Assembly: GCA_034509755.1 (NCBI GenBank)
Contig: CM067550.1
Coordinates: 17,291,001 to 17,355,000 of the forward strand
Origin: Anisodus tanguticus
Taxonomy: Eukaryota > Streptophyta > Magnoliopsida > Solanales > Solanaceae
DNA length: 64,000 nucleotides
Reading direction: 5' to 3'
The notes under the pieces are model-generated. The model saw nothing but the letters and a program-made list of their open reading frames with translations. It had not been told where the DNA came from and did not search any database. The position numbers and the translations under genes are program-made. This document shows, piece after piece, positions 52,999 to 63,987 of this stretch. Every line of letters starts with the position of its first letter. Within the stretch, counting starts at the first letter, position 1.

Positions 52999-53800
52999 TA
53001 CTAGAAACTGGCTAAATTCAGATGGAATTTTTGAAGGATTTTTTTCTGTCGCTATTCGGTAGAAATTTCGACAGTGTTGTCTCTCACAAATGAACAATTC
53101 TTTTTCGAAAAAAAAGTATGAAATTAATTTTGTCGAAAATGTTAGTGCCAATTACTGCGTAGCTATTTACGTATGAATTAGTCGATAATTGCAACATAAA
53201 TTAAGCCGGAAAAAATATAAACAGGCACAGACTCCCTTTGAAAAAGGGAACGTAAAAGAAACTGATTTCCAGAATTATGATAATACCAATGGAATCAGTA
53301 GAAAATATTAAAGTTCAACAGATGAAATTTCTGACGGTGGCAGTCGGAAAACATTAAGAAAATCTAGAAACATGAACATTCCGGCGGGCAGCGTCACAAA
53401 GTGAAAAACAATTATTCTTGATGTTTTCGACAGATTGTGTGCACAATTAAAAATTGAATTTATATTTAATATTCCGATTGTGTCCGTCAAAAACTCAACT
53501 ACTTAAATAATACTTCGAGTTTCGCCATTTTGTTGTCTTTGAGTTCGGATCGAATTTTTTTCGAATATTTGTTTTTAAAAAAAGTCAATTTTGTTTTTGG
53601 GGAAATGAGGGAGGAAATTACAATGCGGGAACAAAATGAAAGTTCAGGTAGCTAATCAACTGAGCTACTAAGATTCCACTTTTTCTAATATATTCAAGGG
53701 ACTCCATTTGAAGCTTTTTCAACAAATCATTTTCCGACATATCGTTTCTCGTCTCAATGGCGTCGGTAATCAATCGTAGATGGACGGATTTTTAATAGTG
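52999..53800. mobile_element. non-autonomous CACTA-like remnant
   Basis: The left end TACTAGAAACTGGCTAAATT corresponds to a CACTA start with one base changed. The right end reads GGATTTTTAATAGTG, the inverse of CACTATTAAAAATCC. Subterminal words such as CTGTCGCTATTCGG, GTCGAAAATG, GACGGTGGCAGTCGG and GGCGTCGGTAATC fit plant En/Spm-like elements. The left part matches 38754-38947. The 3-bp TSD could not be judged because the hAT end overlaps the start. Confidence 0.55.
53592..53680 (-). mobile_element. SINE-3 family fragment within the CACTA-like remnant
   Basis: On the minus strand it reads CTTAGTAGCTCAGTTGATTA, then GTAATTTCCTCCCTCATTTC, the same order as SINE-3. The stretch with box B is missing through a small internal deletion. 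Confidence 0.6.
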
Positions 53801-53922
53801 TAGACTCTATCATGTTTCCTACACGACTACGAAAACTGAAATCAGCTACGAACTTCGTTGCTAAATTACTCATAGCTAACATAATTCTTTGAAAATCTAT
53901 CGCTAATCCATCGTTAAATAAG
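53801..53922. other. CACTA-like subterminal sequence
   Basis: Contains CTTCGTTGCTAAATTAC and TCGCTAATCCATCGTTAAAT, resembling CACTA subterminal repeats, perhaps from a second copy. Ends where element J's LTR starts. Confidence 0.35.
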
Positions 53923-54290
53923 ATTAGCCCCGAACCCAAGCTCACCTAAGTCTTCCCCCTTCTTAAAACTTCGGTCACCCCTTGGGGCCCAAACCCTTAC
54001 TCAAAACTATAGTTAATATAGTCCTTAATCCTTTCATATTTAACCAATATGGGAGTTATATTATTTTGCCAAACCAATCCATCTATTTGTGTCTCAAACA
54101 CCTTACTTTGTGCATCAATATCTCTTTCATTCCTCAATGAAATTTGATGATACTTGATACTAATATCATCTACTCATTTAGTATATTAGGCATGTGCGAA
54201 GAAACGATATTTTTGACATGCGGGGCCCATGTGTTTAAGTCATTATAGATGGAAAAAACTCAATCTCATATAGTTAAATTTCCAACAATC
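53923..54290 (-). repeat. 3' LTR of element J, truncated at its end
   Basis: Matches 59233-59597 of the 5' LTR (TTAGCCCCGAACCCAAGC to AAATTTCCAACA). Minus-strand start TGTTGGAAATTTAAC at 54290 directly after the polypurine tract. The R/U5 part with the fold-back segment is missing. Confidence 0.9.
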
Positions 54291-54936
54291 CCCTCTTGAA
54301 AGAGAATTGATGCACACGAGGTGCCAAAGTTCAGCAATATTTCAGTGGAAAGATATTGTATTAGGAAAGGTGGATCCCAATAGTAGCTGCTGCCCAAAGG
54401 TGCTTTATGAAAGCCGGTCCACAGCAGTGAAAGTACGATTGATTCCGTCGATCATTTGAACTTTCCTTAATCGATTACCATCAGATTTACTTACTGCGCG
54501 GTGAACGTGATGTCTTGAACCAACAATGTTTAGTGTAAACCATGACAATGATATCAACACAATAACTCCTATTATTCATTTCGTCTTATAGTTTTGTCCG
54601 TTGTGGCCATGGACAACTCTTGGATTCTTAAGTGCGTACATTTTAAGCGGCTTGTCTTCGCAATTAAATAGGTGATCTCCTATAAGGTATCCTGCTATAC
54701 CCCACTCGCAAGTGTTAGGAATCATTAAAAGTTTTAGAAACTTATCATTTACCATTTATGCATGTAGTACTTAATGTCTATGGCGGGAACAACCTTGGAA
54801 TTATAAGAATAATAATCCGAAGTGCTCTTACTTCTAGTGAAGCACTAAAACTGAACCTCTACAGTTTAGTTTTCCCATTGAACCAAAATTCTTGGGATCT
54901 CCAGTCAGTAAGGTTGGGTTACCACTATAAAGATTC
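54291..54936 (-). other. 3' untranslated region and polypurine tract of element J
   Basis: About 640 bases between the RNase H stop and the LTR with no coding resemblance. The polypurine tract is at 54291-54304. 54830-54960 includes CCTCTACAGTTTAGTTTTCC and a TTAAGCCC segment without known function. Confidence 0.6.
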
Positions 54937-55491
54937 TTATTGTTTGGGTTTTAAGCCCATTCCCCTAGACAAGCAGAATATTTGATATTTGGGTAGGCCT
55001 TTAGTTAATGGATCCGCTATATTATCCTTTGATTTGACGTAATCAATGGAAATAACACCCGTAGTGATCAACTGCCTAACAGTCTTATGTCTCCAACGAA
55101 TATGTATAGACTTGTCGTTGTACATACTATTTTGTGCCCTTCCTAAAGCCGATTGGCTGCCACAGTGAATCATCACCGAAGGTACGGGTTTATCCCAACA
55201 AGGGATATCCTTTAAGAAGTCGTGAAGCCATTCTGCTTCTTCTCATGCTTTATCCAAAGCAATAAACTCTGATTTCATCGTAGATCGGGCGATACATGTT
55301 TTCTTAGAGGATTTCCAAGACACAGCCCCACCACCAATTATAAAAACATACCCACTGGTGGATTTTGTGTTCTTTATATCCGATATCTAGTTTGCATCAC
55401 TGTATCCTTCCAATACGACTGGATATCTAGAATAATGTAATCCGTAAGTAAGCGAATATTTTAGATATCATAGTATCCGATTTAACGCCTT
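54937..55491 (-). pseudogene. copia RNase H (element J)
   Basis: Decayed region 55490-55180 (DSDWAS-type and SWKSS-type remnants), then a clear C-terminal frame 55176-54937: IHCGSQSALGRAQNSMYNDKS, IHIRWRHKTVRQLI and YVKSKDNIADPLTKGLP. Typical HIR.R and DPLTKGL motifs of this copia branch. Confidence 0.87.
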
Positions 55492-56480
55492 CTATTGACC
55501 AATTCCAAGATTACGAGTAAACCTAGCCAACTTATTGACTGGATAAGCGATATCGGGTAAGGTGCAGTTTGTAATGTACATTAAACTGCCAATGACCTGC
55601 GCATATCGCTCTTGGGATATAGGTGCACCACGATTCTTATCAATTCTGTGATTCATATCCATTGGTGACTTCATAAGGGGACTGTCAAATACATCAAATT
55701 TCCTTAAAACATCTTCAATGTAATGAGATTGAGATAAGACCATCCCGTCAGATGTCTTAGAAATATTAATTCCTAAGATTACATCTGCAATACCCATATC
55801 TTTCATGTCGAAACATTGTTTCAAAATATTTTTGGTTTCTAAGATCAAGTTTAGACTACTTTCGGTGATGAGCATGTCATCTACGTAAAGACATATCATA
55901 ACAAATGAGTCAGAGTTCCATTTGATATAGATACATTTATCACATTAATTTATGGAGAAACCTTTTGATAATAAAGTATTATCAAACTCTTCATGCCATT
56001 ATTTCGGGGCTTGTTTGAGTCCGTACAGAGACTTAACAAGTCGACATACTTTCTTTTCTTGTCCTGGAACCACATGCTCCTCGGGTTGTTCCATGTGTAT
56101 TTCCTCTTCCAACTCTTCATTTTTGAAGGCTGTCTTAACATCCATTTGATGTATCTCAAGGTCACACAAAGCTGCAATAGCTATAAATACCCTTATAGAT
56201 GTTAATCTAGACACAAGGCAGTATGTGTCGAAGTAATCGAGGCCTTCCTTTTGTATGTAGACTTTGACTACAAATCTGGCCTTATACTTGTCAATAGTTC
56301 CATCTGCTTTGTACTTTCTTTTAAGTATCCACTTACAACCCAAAGGTTTGCTTCCCGGAGGAAGATCAACCATTTTCCAAGTAAGGTTTTGCATGATGGA
56401 ATCTATTTCGCTTTCTATAGCTTCTTTCCAAAGCGGTGCTTCTGGAGTTGACAATGCTTCCTTAATTGTCCTCGGTTAAT
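55492..56480 (-). pseudogene. copia RT (element J)
   Basis: 56454-55999 begins MSTPEAPLWKEAIESEIDSIM and has GCKWILKRKYKADGTIDKYKAR, FQ-type EIHQMDVKTAFKNEELEEEIHM and VKSLYGLKQAPK. The frame 55899-55492 has MICLYVDDMLITESS, LGINISKTSDG and YAQVIGSLMYITNCTLPDIAY. A stop and shift lie between them (about 55950). Confidence 0.93.
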
Positions 56481-56549
56481 TTTCAACCATATAGGTTACA
56501 AAATCTGGACCAAAGGTTTGGTCCTTTTTTGCCCTTTTGCTCCGTCTTG

Positions 56550-57500
56550 GTTCAACCTCTGGAACCCCTAAGTTATGTAGATCTGGAATATTAAGTTCTA
56601 GATAGTCAGTAATTTATGAGTCTTGTAGATCTGGAATGTCTAGTTCCGGATAATCAGAAACTCCTAGGTCTTGTTGACTTTGAGCATTTTGTTTATAACT
56701 TCTTTTACGCGAAATTATTTCTTTTTTCCTTTCGAGGAAAGATCTGTTCAAAGAATTCAACATTCATGATTGTACCCTCGTGGATATCAGGTATCTTCGA
56801 CTTATACACTAAGAAGTGATAAGCACTACTGTTATTTGCATATTCGATGAATAAGCAATCTACAGTCTTAGGTCTAATTTTGACCTGTTTTGGTTTAGGT
56901 ATTTCGACCTTTGTGAAACATCCTCACACTTTTAAATATTTGTAAGTGGATTTCTTTCCTTTCCATGATTCATATGAAGTTTTATCCTTACGCTTATGCG
57001 GAACTCTATTGAGAATTGTATTAGCGGTAAGAATCGCTTCGCCCCACATATTTTGAGCTAAACCGGAATTGATAAGTAAAACATTTATCATTTCCTTTAA
57101 CTTACAGTTTTTGCGCTTGGCAATACCGTTAGACTGATGTGAGTAAGGAGCGGTCGTTTGATGAACAATGCCGAATTGAGCACAATATTCTTCAAATGGT
57201 GCTACATATTCTCCCCCTCTATCACTACGAATTGCCTTAATATGTAGGTTTAGTTGATTTTCAACTTCTGCTTTGTAACGTTTAAATTCTTCAAACGCTT
57301 CATCTTTACTTTTCAACAAGTAAACATAACAATACTTTGTACTATCATCAATAAAAGTGACAAAGTACTTGTTACCCCCTCTAGTTTGCACAAACTTTAA
57401 ATTACATATATCGGTGTGAATAAGTTCTAGAGGAGCGGTGTTTCTTTCGACTGAATGGAAAGATGATTTGGTAATTTTGCCTCTACGCACACCTCACATT
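56550..57500 (-). pseudogene. copia integrase (element J)
   Basis: The frame 57490-56924 has ELIHTDICNLKFVQTRGGNKY (first catalytic Asp), FIDDSTKYCYVYLLKSKDEAF and IRSDRGGEYVAPFEEYCAQF (second Asp). APYSHQSNGIAKRKN follows; the catalytic Glu position reads Lys (AERKN to AKRKN), a G-to-A change. The linker to RT continues to about 56550 in other frames. Confidence 0.9.
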
Positions 57501-58060
57501 TATGTCGAAGGAAGGCAGCAATTCCAACTTCACTAACTTTTGAATGGATTTGTAGTTAACGTGTCCTAATCTATGATGCCATAAATTAGAGGATTCAAGC
57601 AAGTAGGTAGAAGACTTTATTTTATTAGATGAACGGATTACAGACATAGTATTTATTTTGAAGAGGTCGTCACACGCGAAGCCTTTTCCTACAAATATAC
57701 CATTCTTAGTTATAACAAATTTGTTGGACTAAAAAACTAGTCTAAAGCCAGCCTTGACCAACAGTGGCCCTGAAACCAAGTTCTTGCTGATGTTAGGGAC
57801 GTGCATCACTTCCTTCAGAGTAAGCTCTTTGCCTGAAGTCATTTTGAGGACAACATTTCCAACCCATTTCACTTTAGAGGTAGCGTCGTTGCCCATGAAC
57901 AACTTTTTGCCCGAGATTGGGGCGTAAGAAGAGAATGCACTCTTGTCAGAGCAGGTGTGACGGGTTGCACCTATGTCTATCCACCATTGCCTTGGATTCT
58001 CCACCAGATTTGCCTCCAATACTACAGCTGAGAAATCCATAATTATGTCGTCAATGATCG
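57501..58060 (-). pseudogene. copia protease (element J)
   Basis: The frame 58040-57729 has RQWWIDIGATRHTCSDKSAF (Asp-Ile-Gly instead of Asp-Thr-Gly), GKKLFMGNDATSKVKWVGNVVLKM and HVPNISKNLVSGPLLVKAGF. The pre-integrase motif is in other frames to about 57540. Confidence 0.88.
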
Positions 58061-58978
58061 AAGGACCACCCTCGTCTTGTACAACGTTAGCCTTGGCCTT
58101 GCCTTTATTCTTGGACTTTAACTTCTGTTTTTGCTTTAGTTTGCCGCACTATTTGATCACATGGTCAGACTTTCCACAGTGATGGTAGTTTCTTTTAAAC
58201 CTCTTAATCCGTTGGATTTTGCCGTCTCCCTGGAACTTGCGCTTTTTGTTAGCGTTTCCATTAGAATCAACCAGATTCGCTTTTGCCTTCATTAACTACT
58301 TTCCCTTAGATATAGCCCTTTTATTGTCCTTATGTATTTGCAGTTTAATGATAGGGTCTTCAAACTCCATTTCTTTTGTCTTTAGTTTGAGATAACTCAT
58401 GAACTCGTTACATGAGGGAGACTATTTCTCAATCAAAGATGCAACCAGAAACTGCTCATTTTGATTAATTCCTTCCAAATCTAGATTATGAAGAATCATT
58501 TGAAACTCTTGGATTTGGGACATCACTGGTTTACCATCCACCATTTGAAATTTCAGGAACTTTCCAACGATGAATATTTAGTACCCGCATCCTGTGCGCT
58601 GTACTTTATCTCGAGTTTTTCCCACAACTCCTTTGCCGTTTTCACGGTGCAATACACAATATAGAGTGTATCTGACAGACCATTCAGAATGCAGTTTTTG
58701 CACATGAAATCACTATGATTCCAGGCATCCAGTGTTAACTTCAGGGCATTTATGACCTGGATATCTTCGCCCACTTCAGTCGTTGTGTTAGACTGAGTGT
58801 CTATTGCATCCCCACCATAAGGAGAATCTTATGTTAGAAAGCGTGACAGGTTCAACGTAGTAAGATAGAACAACATCTTTTGTTGCCATTTCTTGAAATT
58901 GGTACCCAAAAACTTTTCTGGGCGTTCGCTTTGGAAACTGGCAGGAGCAAAACCATTGGCAATGGTTGAAGAAGACAT
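58061..58978 (-). pseudogene. copia gag (element J)
   Basis: ATG at 58978 (MSSSTIANGFAPASFQSERP), 36 bases from the LTR. EKFLGTNFKKWQQKMLFYL, then 58774-58553 with INALKLTLDAWNHSDFMCKNC and AKELWEKLEIKYSAQDAGT. A Lys-rich tail and a remnant zinc knuckle (CHHCGKSDHVIK-like, first Cys not conserved) lie at about 58140-58190. Stops at about 58829, 58575 and elsewhere. Confidence 0.87.
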
Positions 58979-58998
58979 CTTTCGAACACTTAGAAATA

Positions 58999-59013
58999 TA
59001 TTTTGTCCTAAAC
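58999..59013 (-). promoter_or_regulatory. putative non-tRNA primer site of element J
   Basis: The bases next to the LTR read GTTTAGGACAAAATA on the minus strand. Thirteen positions pair with 59082-59094 inside the LTR, twelve as Watson-Crick and one as G:U. There is no TGG start as in tRNA-primed elements. Function inferred from the parallel with H and K. Confidence 0.5.
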
Positions 59014-59597
59014 TGTAAGTATAAGTATATCAGAAAGGTTAATCAAGAAGGAAAAATTGAGTCGAGAGATGGCTCTCTTTCTTTAAGACAAAATTGTCCT
59101 GTATAGATGTTTTTACGGTATTGGACAATAGTCTCCCAAGATAAAACAACAACAACCAACAATACAAAGCTAGTAATGTTGATTCTGGCGAAGAAACCGG
59201 ACCAGGCGAGCGGCGGTGGCGCGCGCGTGGGGCTTAGCCCCGAACCCAAGCTCACCTAGGTCCTCCCCCTTCTTAAAACTTCAGTCACCCCTTAGGGCCC
59301 AAACCCTTACTCAAAACTATAGTTAATATCGTCATCAATCCTTCCATATTCAACCGATGTGGGAGTTCTATTATTTGGCCAAACCAATCTATCTATTTGT
59401 GTCTCAAACACCTTATTTTGTGTATCAATATATCTTTCATTCCTCAACGAAATTTGACGATACTTGATACTAATATCATCTACTCATTTAGTATATTATG
59501 CATGTGTGAAGAAACGATGTTTTCGACATGCGGGACCCATGTGTTTAAGTCATTAAAGATGGAAAAAACTCAATCTCATGTAGTTAAATTTCCAACG
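59014..59597 (-). repeat. 5' LTR of element J (584 bp)
   Basis: Minus-strand start TGTTGGAAATTTAACTAC-like at 59597 (terminal A changed) and end ...TATACTTACA at 59014. It shares with the H LTR a conserved block near its end: GGGAGACTATTG, CCGTAAAA, TTGTCTTAAAGAAAGAG and a small hairpin at 59064-59077. The fold-back segment is 59082-59094. Confidence 0.9.
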
Positions 59598-59689
59598 AGA
59601 GTAGACTTTAATTGTAGCTTTAATGTTTTATAACTAGCTATTGGAATAAAAGGAAAATATCATGTTCATATATCGTTGAATATTAGGTA

Positions 59690-60821
59690 TAAGCATATGG
59701 GGAAAAAAATGATAAGAGAGCTAAAGATCCAAATTTTATTCAACTGCATTGCTATACTATATTAGCTGTAATTTAGTTAGAATTGTGTTCTTAAATTTAA
59801 TAAGGAGTGGTTTGTTCACTTATTAATTTGATTTCCCTCAAAAAATCAATAATTATATGTTCACTGCTCCCTCGTACAATTGATATGTCTTTCAAATTAA
59901 ATATTGCTATCACTCCCATTTCTGTCTAACTATTAGGGATGGGGGTCGGTCCTATATTCTTCTTCTTTTTTTGAAAAAATATAAAATCGCATCCAATGCC
60001 CTGTATTTGTATTAGGGTTCCGCATCTAAAGCCCAATATTTTTATCATAATTTTTTTTCTTACCCAAAATTTGAAGGAGAAATCTTTAATTAAAGATGAC
60101 GGCATCTTATCTATCCACCATAATTCTTGGTGATCGCTATCGATTGATTGATTGTATTAGAATCAAACCACCAATGTGGCTATCTCCATCTAAAACATAA
60201 GGAATTTCACACTTTTAATCGAACGCAAGGGAAGGGTCGTTTATATCAATACTGCCAAAATTCTTTTAGCAGGTAATTGAGATATTCTAAGCATTCCATT
60301 AGTTATATATCAACGTTCCAATAAAAATACTTGTATAACTCAAATATATTATAGGTATCAACTCTCAAGACGCCCCTCACGTTTAAGTCTAAATCTTCAT
60401 GGGCCCATTTAAGAGAATAATCATAATCTTTATTTTTTTACAAAATTTAATCAGTATAATCATGATATAATTTATGTACAATTAGTCCGTATATAATTCT
60501 ATACTTCGTCTGTCCCAATTTATGTGACACAATTTCTTTTTTGACATGTCCCAAAAAGAATGTCACCTTTCTATATGTAGAAAACAATTTAACTTTATGA
60601 AATGATTTACAATTACACATTTACACAACACTTGTTTTGGACCACACATTTCAAAAATCTTCATTTCTTTCTTAAACTTCGTGTCAAGTCAAATGGTGTC
60701 ACATAAATTGGGACGGATGAAGTATACATTGCTTATACATTTGCACCGACTACAAAGAGGTTAGAACTAGGCCCGTGTAAATATTTTTAACCTCCGGGCT
60801 AAAACTATAAACTGTGATTAT
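59690..60821. repeat. segmental duplication T, copy 1
   Basis: From TTAGGTATAAGCATATGGGG to the end CCTCCGGGCTAAAACTATAA. Blocks shared in order with copy 2: TGATAAGAGAGCTA, ACTATATTAGCTGTAAT, GTACAATTGATATGTCTTTC, AATGTGGCTATCTCCATCTA, CCCTCACGTTTAAG, GGCTAAAAC. Not coding. Copy 1 carries a MITE that copy 2 lacks. Confidence 0.8.
60504..60722. mobile_element. Stowaway-like MITE, TSD TA
   Basis: 219 bp flanked by TA at 60502-60503 and 60723-60724. Terminal inverted repeats CTTCGTCTGTCCCAATTTAT and, inverted from the right, CTTCATCCGTCCCAATTTAT, extending to GTGACAC on both sides. This is the well-known plant Stowaway pattern (CTCCCTCCGTCCC) with a TA target. Confidence 0.9.
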
Positions 60822-60888
60822 TAGGTATAAGCACATGAAAAAAATGATAAGAGAGCTACAGCTCCAAAATTTTATTTCAAGTGAATTG

Positions 60889-61023
60889 TGATAGTGAATA
60901 TATTTATATCTATTCACCATATATTCTGTATTATTCTGTAATTAATATTTTAGTGTAATTATGTAAAATAGAGATCCTTATTCCATTAGAACTACAATTA
61001 TATACAATATATATTCTGTATTA
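60889..61023 (+). repeat. fragment of a G-family LTR
   Basis: TGATAGTGAATATATTTATA at the start, then TGTAATTAATATTTTAGTGT, AATTATGTAAAATAGAGATC and an AATATATATTCTGTATTA end. It aligns with the G LTR but lacks its last 25 or so bases. No internal sequence follows, so it is a truncated solo LTR. Confidence 0.8.
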
Positions 61024-61522
61024 AACTGCTCTACTATATTAGCTGTAATATAATTAGATTTGTGTCCATAAAACACTATTAAAAAAAAATTATTTTCCCA
61101 TTGAAAAATGTTTTGTCACTAAATAGTAGTGTTTTCACGTAGAAAAATTTAGGATGTTTTTCTATGTTTAAATTGGAACCAGTTTCCCACCATGCGTTTT
61201 CCCAATGAACTAGCTCGGTGAAAATGAAATGGGAAAATCATGTTTCATAACACAAATTTTCCATGTAATGGGAAAAACTTATGTTTCTGGTTGTGAAATT
61301 TGGAGTAATATGGACTGGTTTGATCACTTATTACTCCATTTGATTTCCTCAAAATATTCAATTATCGATGTTCACTCTTTCGTACAATTGATATGTCTTT
61401 CAAATTAAATATTGCTGTCAGTCCAACTTCTGTCTAACCATTATGGATGGTCGTTATCGGTCCTTTCTCTTTTCCTTAAAAAAATAACCCTATTCCCTGT
61501 ATTAATTCATTCAGAACTGCGT

Positions 61523-61746
61523 AACCCGCAAGGGTAGTCAAGTTGGTGTAGCAGTAGAGCGCGAGACCGCAAGGTCACGAGTTTGATCCCCTGCATAAAC
61601 CTTCTTGGTTGAGTCTGTCACACATGACTTGCCAAGTGTGGTTAATCGGCTGACGTGGTTTGCACGCTATTGCGTCAGTCCGGGGTTTACCCTGTGCGCA
61701 CTCGAGAGGGTAGCGGCTACGGGTTCCTTCGTCAACAAAAAAAAAA
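61523..61746 (+). mobile_element. tRNA-derived SINE (SINE-5) with 10-bp TSD
   Basis: A tRNA-like head (GGGTAGTCAAGTTGGTGTAG as box A region, GGTCACGAGTTTGATCCCC as box B), a body with GGCTGACGTGGTTTGCACGC and AGTCCGGGGTTTACCC, and an end GTTCCTTCGTCAAC plus an A tract. The target AGAACTGCGT is duplicated at 61513-61522 and 61747-61756. The family differs from SINE-1/2 and SINE-3. Confidence 0.92.
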
Positions 61747-62220
61747 AGAACTGCGTCATGTATCGCCCATTTTAAGGGAGAATACACCCTACCAGAACTT
61801 TTTTCAAGTTCAAAGCTCGAACTATATACCTCTAATTAAAAATGAAGAGATTCTATCCATTTTATCAAAACCGTTGGTGTTCACTATCGCCTATCGGTCC
61901 TTTGTGTTAGAATCAACAATCAATGTGGCTATCTCCATCTAAAAGATAGAGAAATCACATAAGTATTTAGTTAACTCAAATATATTATTCATATATGTGT
62001 CAATTCTCAACACGCTCCTCACGTTTAAGCCTATTTTTCATGAGCCCATTTAAGAAATGTAATCATAAATCTTGTTTTTCTTATAAAATTTGATCAGTAC
62101 AAGCAGTGTATACATTCTTATACATTTGGTATAGACTTGTTATACATTGAGTATACACTTCGCCTGCTACGACTAGGCATGTGTAAATATCTTTAATCGT
62201 CTGGCTAAAACGGTAAACTT

Positions 62221-63059
62221 TCCAATTAACTTTTTTTATGGAGGTGAAACTTGAACCAGTAACCTCTTGTCTATTCAAATATCATGTGTTGAAGTGTGAC
62301 CGTTTCATTTAATAACTTAAAATATTAGTAATAGAATATTTTATAATTAATTATTGTGAAAATATTTTATTAGTTAGATATATAGTTCTTCTCATTTATG
62401 ATTAACCAATTTTATCCAATGCAATAAATGCTTCATTTCTCCAACACAACCTAAAGAAATATATAGTACTCAGTACGAGATCGAGTTATTGCGCCAAAGA
62501 TGATTATAATGTCTATAAAATGTGTGGTTCCATTTTGCTTTCATTGCTGGAAGCATCATTGTACAAAGTGGGTGCATATACTTAAATGATATCCACAAAA
62601 TGGAACTAATTCAATTTTGTATTGTTGGATTTATGTCAGTTTTTGGAGCTCAGGACCTCCATACTTCTCTTCATTCCACAAATAATTATTAAATCCGTTA
62701 TGTTTTTGCATTCTTGCTCAAAAGTTCTTGAAATCCATGTCCTGATTTTTTATTAAAAGTATGAGCAGAATCAGGATTTGAAATTTATGGTCTCTTAATT
62801 CTAATATTTTTGAGTTATTGGGTTTTAAATTATTAAGATATACATATTCAATGAATTTTTAAGACAAATACGGAGTTCAAACTAAAAAGATTGAGTTCGA
62901 TTAAATCCGTAGCCGACACTCTCCCTCTTTCAATTGAGCAAACTTTTGGAGCGACAATAAAGATATCTTATGTCAATCTGAGTTTGAGGGAAGAGCCGAA
63001 TCCAAGATTGAAAGTTATGGGTTTCATATTCAAATTTCTACCACGTCTTATCTAATTTA
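62221..63059. other. intergenic, one likely dispersed repeat
   Basis: No gene seen. 62755-63050 contains two related pieces, AATCAGGATTTGAAATTTATGG (first 20 considered) and CCAAGATTGAAAGTTATGGG, with GAGTTCAAACTAAAAAGATT and CCGTAGCCGACACTC between them. From memory this wording resembles a common Solanaceae dispersed repeat, but I could not define ends. Confidence 0.35.
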
Positions 63060-63987
63060 TGTTGAAAATTTACGAATGTGGAGTTAAGTATATCCCATTA
63101 TTTATGACTCAAATAATTGGGGGCCCGCACGTCGGAAACGTCGTTTCCACACACGTGCACACGTAGTGCCAAGTATCGCAAATTTCATCAGTGAAAGATA
63201 TATTGGTACGTATGTAATACGTTTGAGACATAGAATGATGGACAATTATTGGTTAAATGACAGTATTCCACGTTGGTAAACGAAGGAAGAAGTGTAAGAT
63301 GAAACGAGTCGGAAGTCGCCGCGAAGGGCCGTGGCGCAGCCCCGTCGGAGTCGAGGCGCCGGAGCGTCGCGGCGCCTCCCAGGGAGCGCCGCAACACTAA
63401 TTGGGTCTTCAGCCACTGGAGCCGTGCGCTTCGGAGGCAGAATGATGTGACGGGAGGTTGGAAAGTTCTAAGCTTTGGGTTGGTTTAGGAGAATTGAATC
63501 TCCATTACTTGGCACATGAATTCAGCCATTATTTGGCTGAATGTAACCCCTCCATCAAGTGTCATTACATGACTATTGAAGGCCATTAGTTGGCTAATTG
63601 AAGGGTCATCTCATTACACTATAAATTGAGGCCTTTTGCTCAATTGTTCACAACACTTAGAAAAGAAAATACTATAGAATTTCTGAATTCATCTTCTTCC
63701 TCTCTAGCAAGTTTACTATACTAAGTTCTTCAAGAGTAACACTTGAGTTTCCTTAGCTCAATTGTTAAGTTGTTGTTGTATCGTGGGAGACTATTGCCCG
63801 ATAATGTAAAATGAGATATACGAGGCAATCTTGTCTTAAAGACAGAGTGTCATCACTCGACTCAGCAAATCACACAAGGAGTTTGTTTCATTCTTGATTT
63901 CCAGTTTTGTTGTAATCTTTAGTTTATCCTTTCTAGCAATTGTAATATATACTTACTTCTCGTTCCCTGCAATTGTTGTATCCCACA
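63060..63987 (+). repeat. 5' LTR of an H-family copia element (K)
   Basis: Starts TGTTGAAAATTTACG and ends GTTGTATCCCACA. Aligns along its whole length with the complete LTR of H in the opposite orientation. A TATA box TATAAAT lies at 63620-63626, the GC-rich palindromic block at about 63340-63390, a hairpin at 63845-63858 and the fold-back segment at 63827-63840. Thirteen bases of the internal part follow, then the window ends, so the body of the element is outside. Confidence 0.9.
63620..63626 (+). promoter_or_regulatory. TATA box of the K LTR
   Basis: TATAAAT in the context ACACTATAAATTGAGG. The same box is conserved in both H LTRs on the minus strand. Transcription would be expected about 30 bases downstream, making R/U5 about 340 bases long. 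Confidence 0.7.

Larger units (their letters stand above)
48748..53000 (-). mobile_element. hAT-type transposon with degraded transposase
   Basis: Terminal inverted repeats: the left end TAGGGGTGTCCAACGGGG at 48748 and the right end, read inward on the minus strand from 53000, TAGGGTTGTCCAATGGGT. They match at 19 of the first 22 positions and both continue in GC-rich CGGG-type subterminal repeats. Between them lies a minus-strand hAT transposase relic. Length about 4.25 kb including a nested 0.8-kb element. I did not find a convincing 8-bp TSD, perhaps because the element abuts other transposons. Confidence 0.85.
53923..59597 (-). mobile_element. Ty1/copia element J (H/J/K family)
   Basis: Minus-strand element with a complete 5' LTR on the right (59014-59597) and a 3' LTR on the left that lacks its last 217 or so bases (53923-54290). 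All copia domains are present in order with many stops and shifts: gag, protease, integrase, RT with YVDD, RNase H. A purine tract (AAGAGGGGAT on the minus strand) adjoins the 3' LTR. As in H, gag starts about 36 bases from the LTR and no tRNA primer site is seen. The TSD is lost. Confidence 0.92.
60822..62220. repeat. segmental duplication T, copy 2
   Basis: Begins TTAGGTATAAGCACATG and ends GTCTGGCTAAAACGGTAAAC. Same block order as copy 1, enlarged by an LTR fragment (60889-61023), a SINE (61523-61746) and perhaps a further small insertion at 61085-61290 bordered by TTTTCCCATT in opposite orientations. All three are absent from copy 1, so they arrived after the duplication or copy 1 lost them. 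Confidence 0.8.

Noticed and set aside
48747..53008. An 8-bp TSD for the outer hAT element
   Set aside because: Left flank GTTGAATC and right flank CTAGAAAC do not match, and shifting the ends by one or two bases does not help; the hAT call rests on inverted repeats and transposase instead.
61523..61600. A tRNA gene (box A and box B, GGTCACGAGTTTGATCCCC)
   Set aside because: No complete cloverleaf or acceptor pairing. It is followed by a fixed body, an A tail and a 10-bp target duplication, so it is a SINE head.
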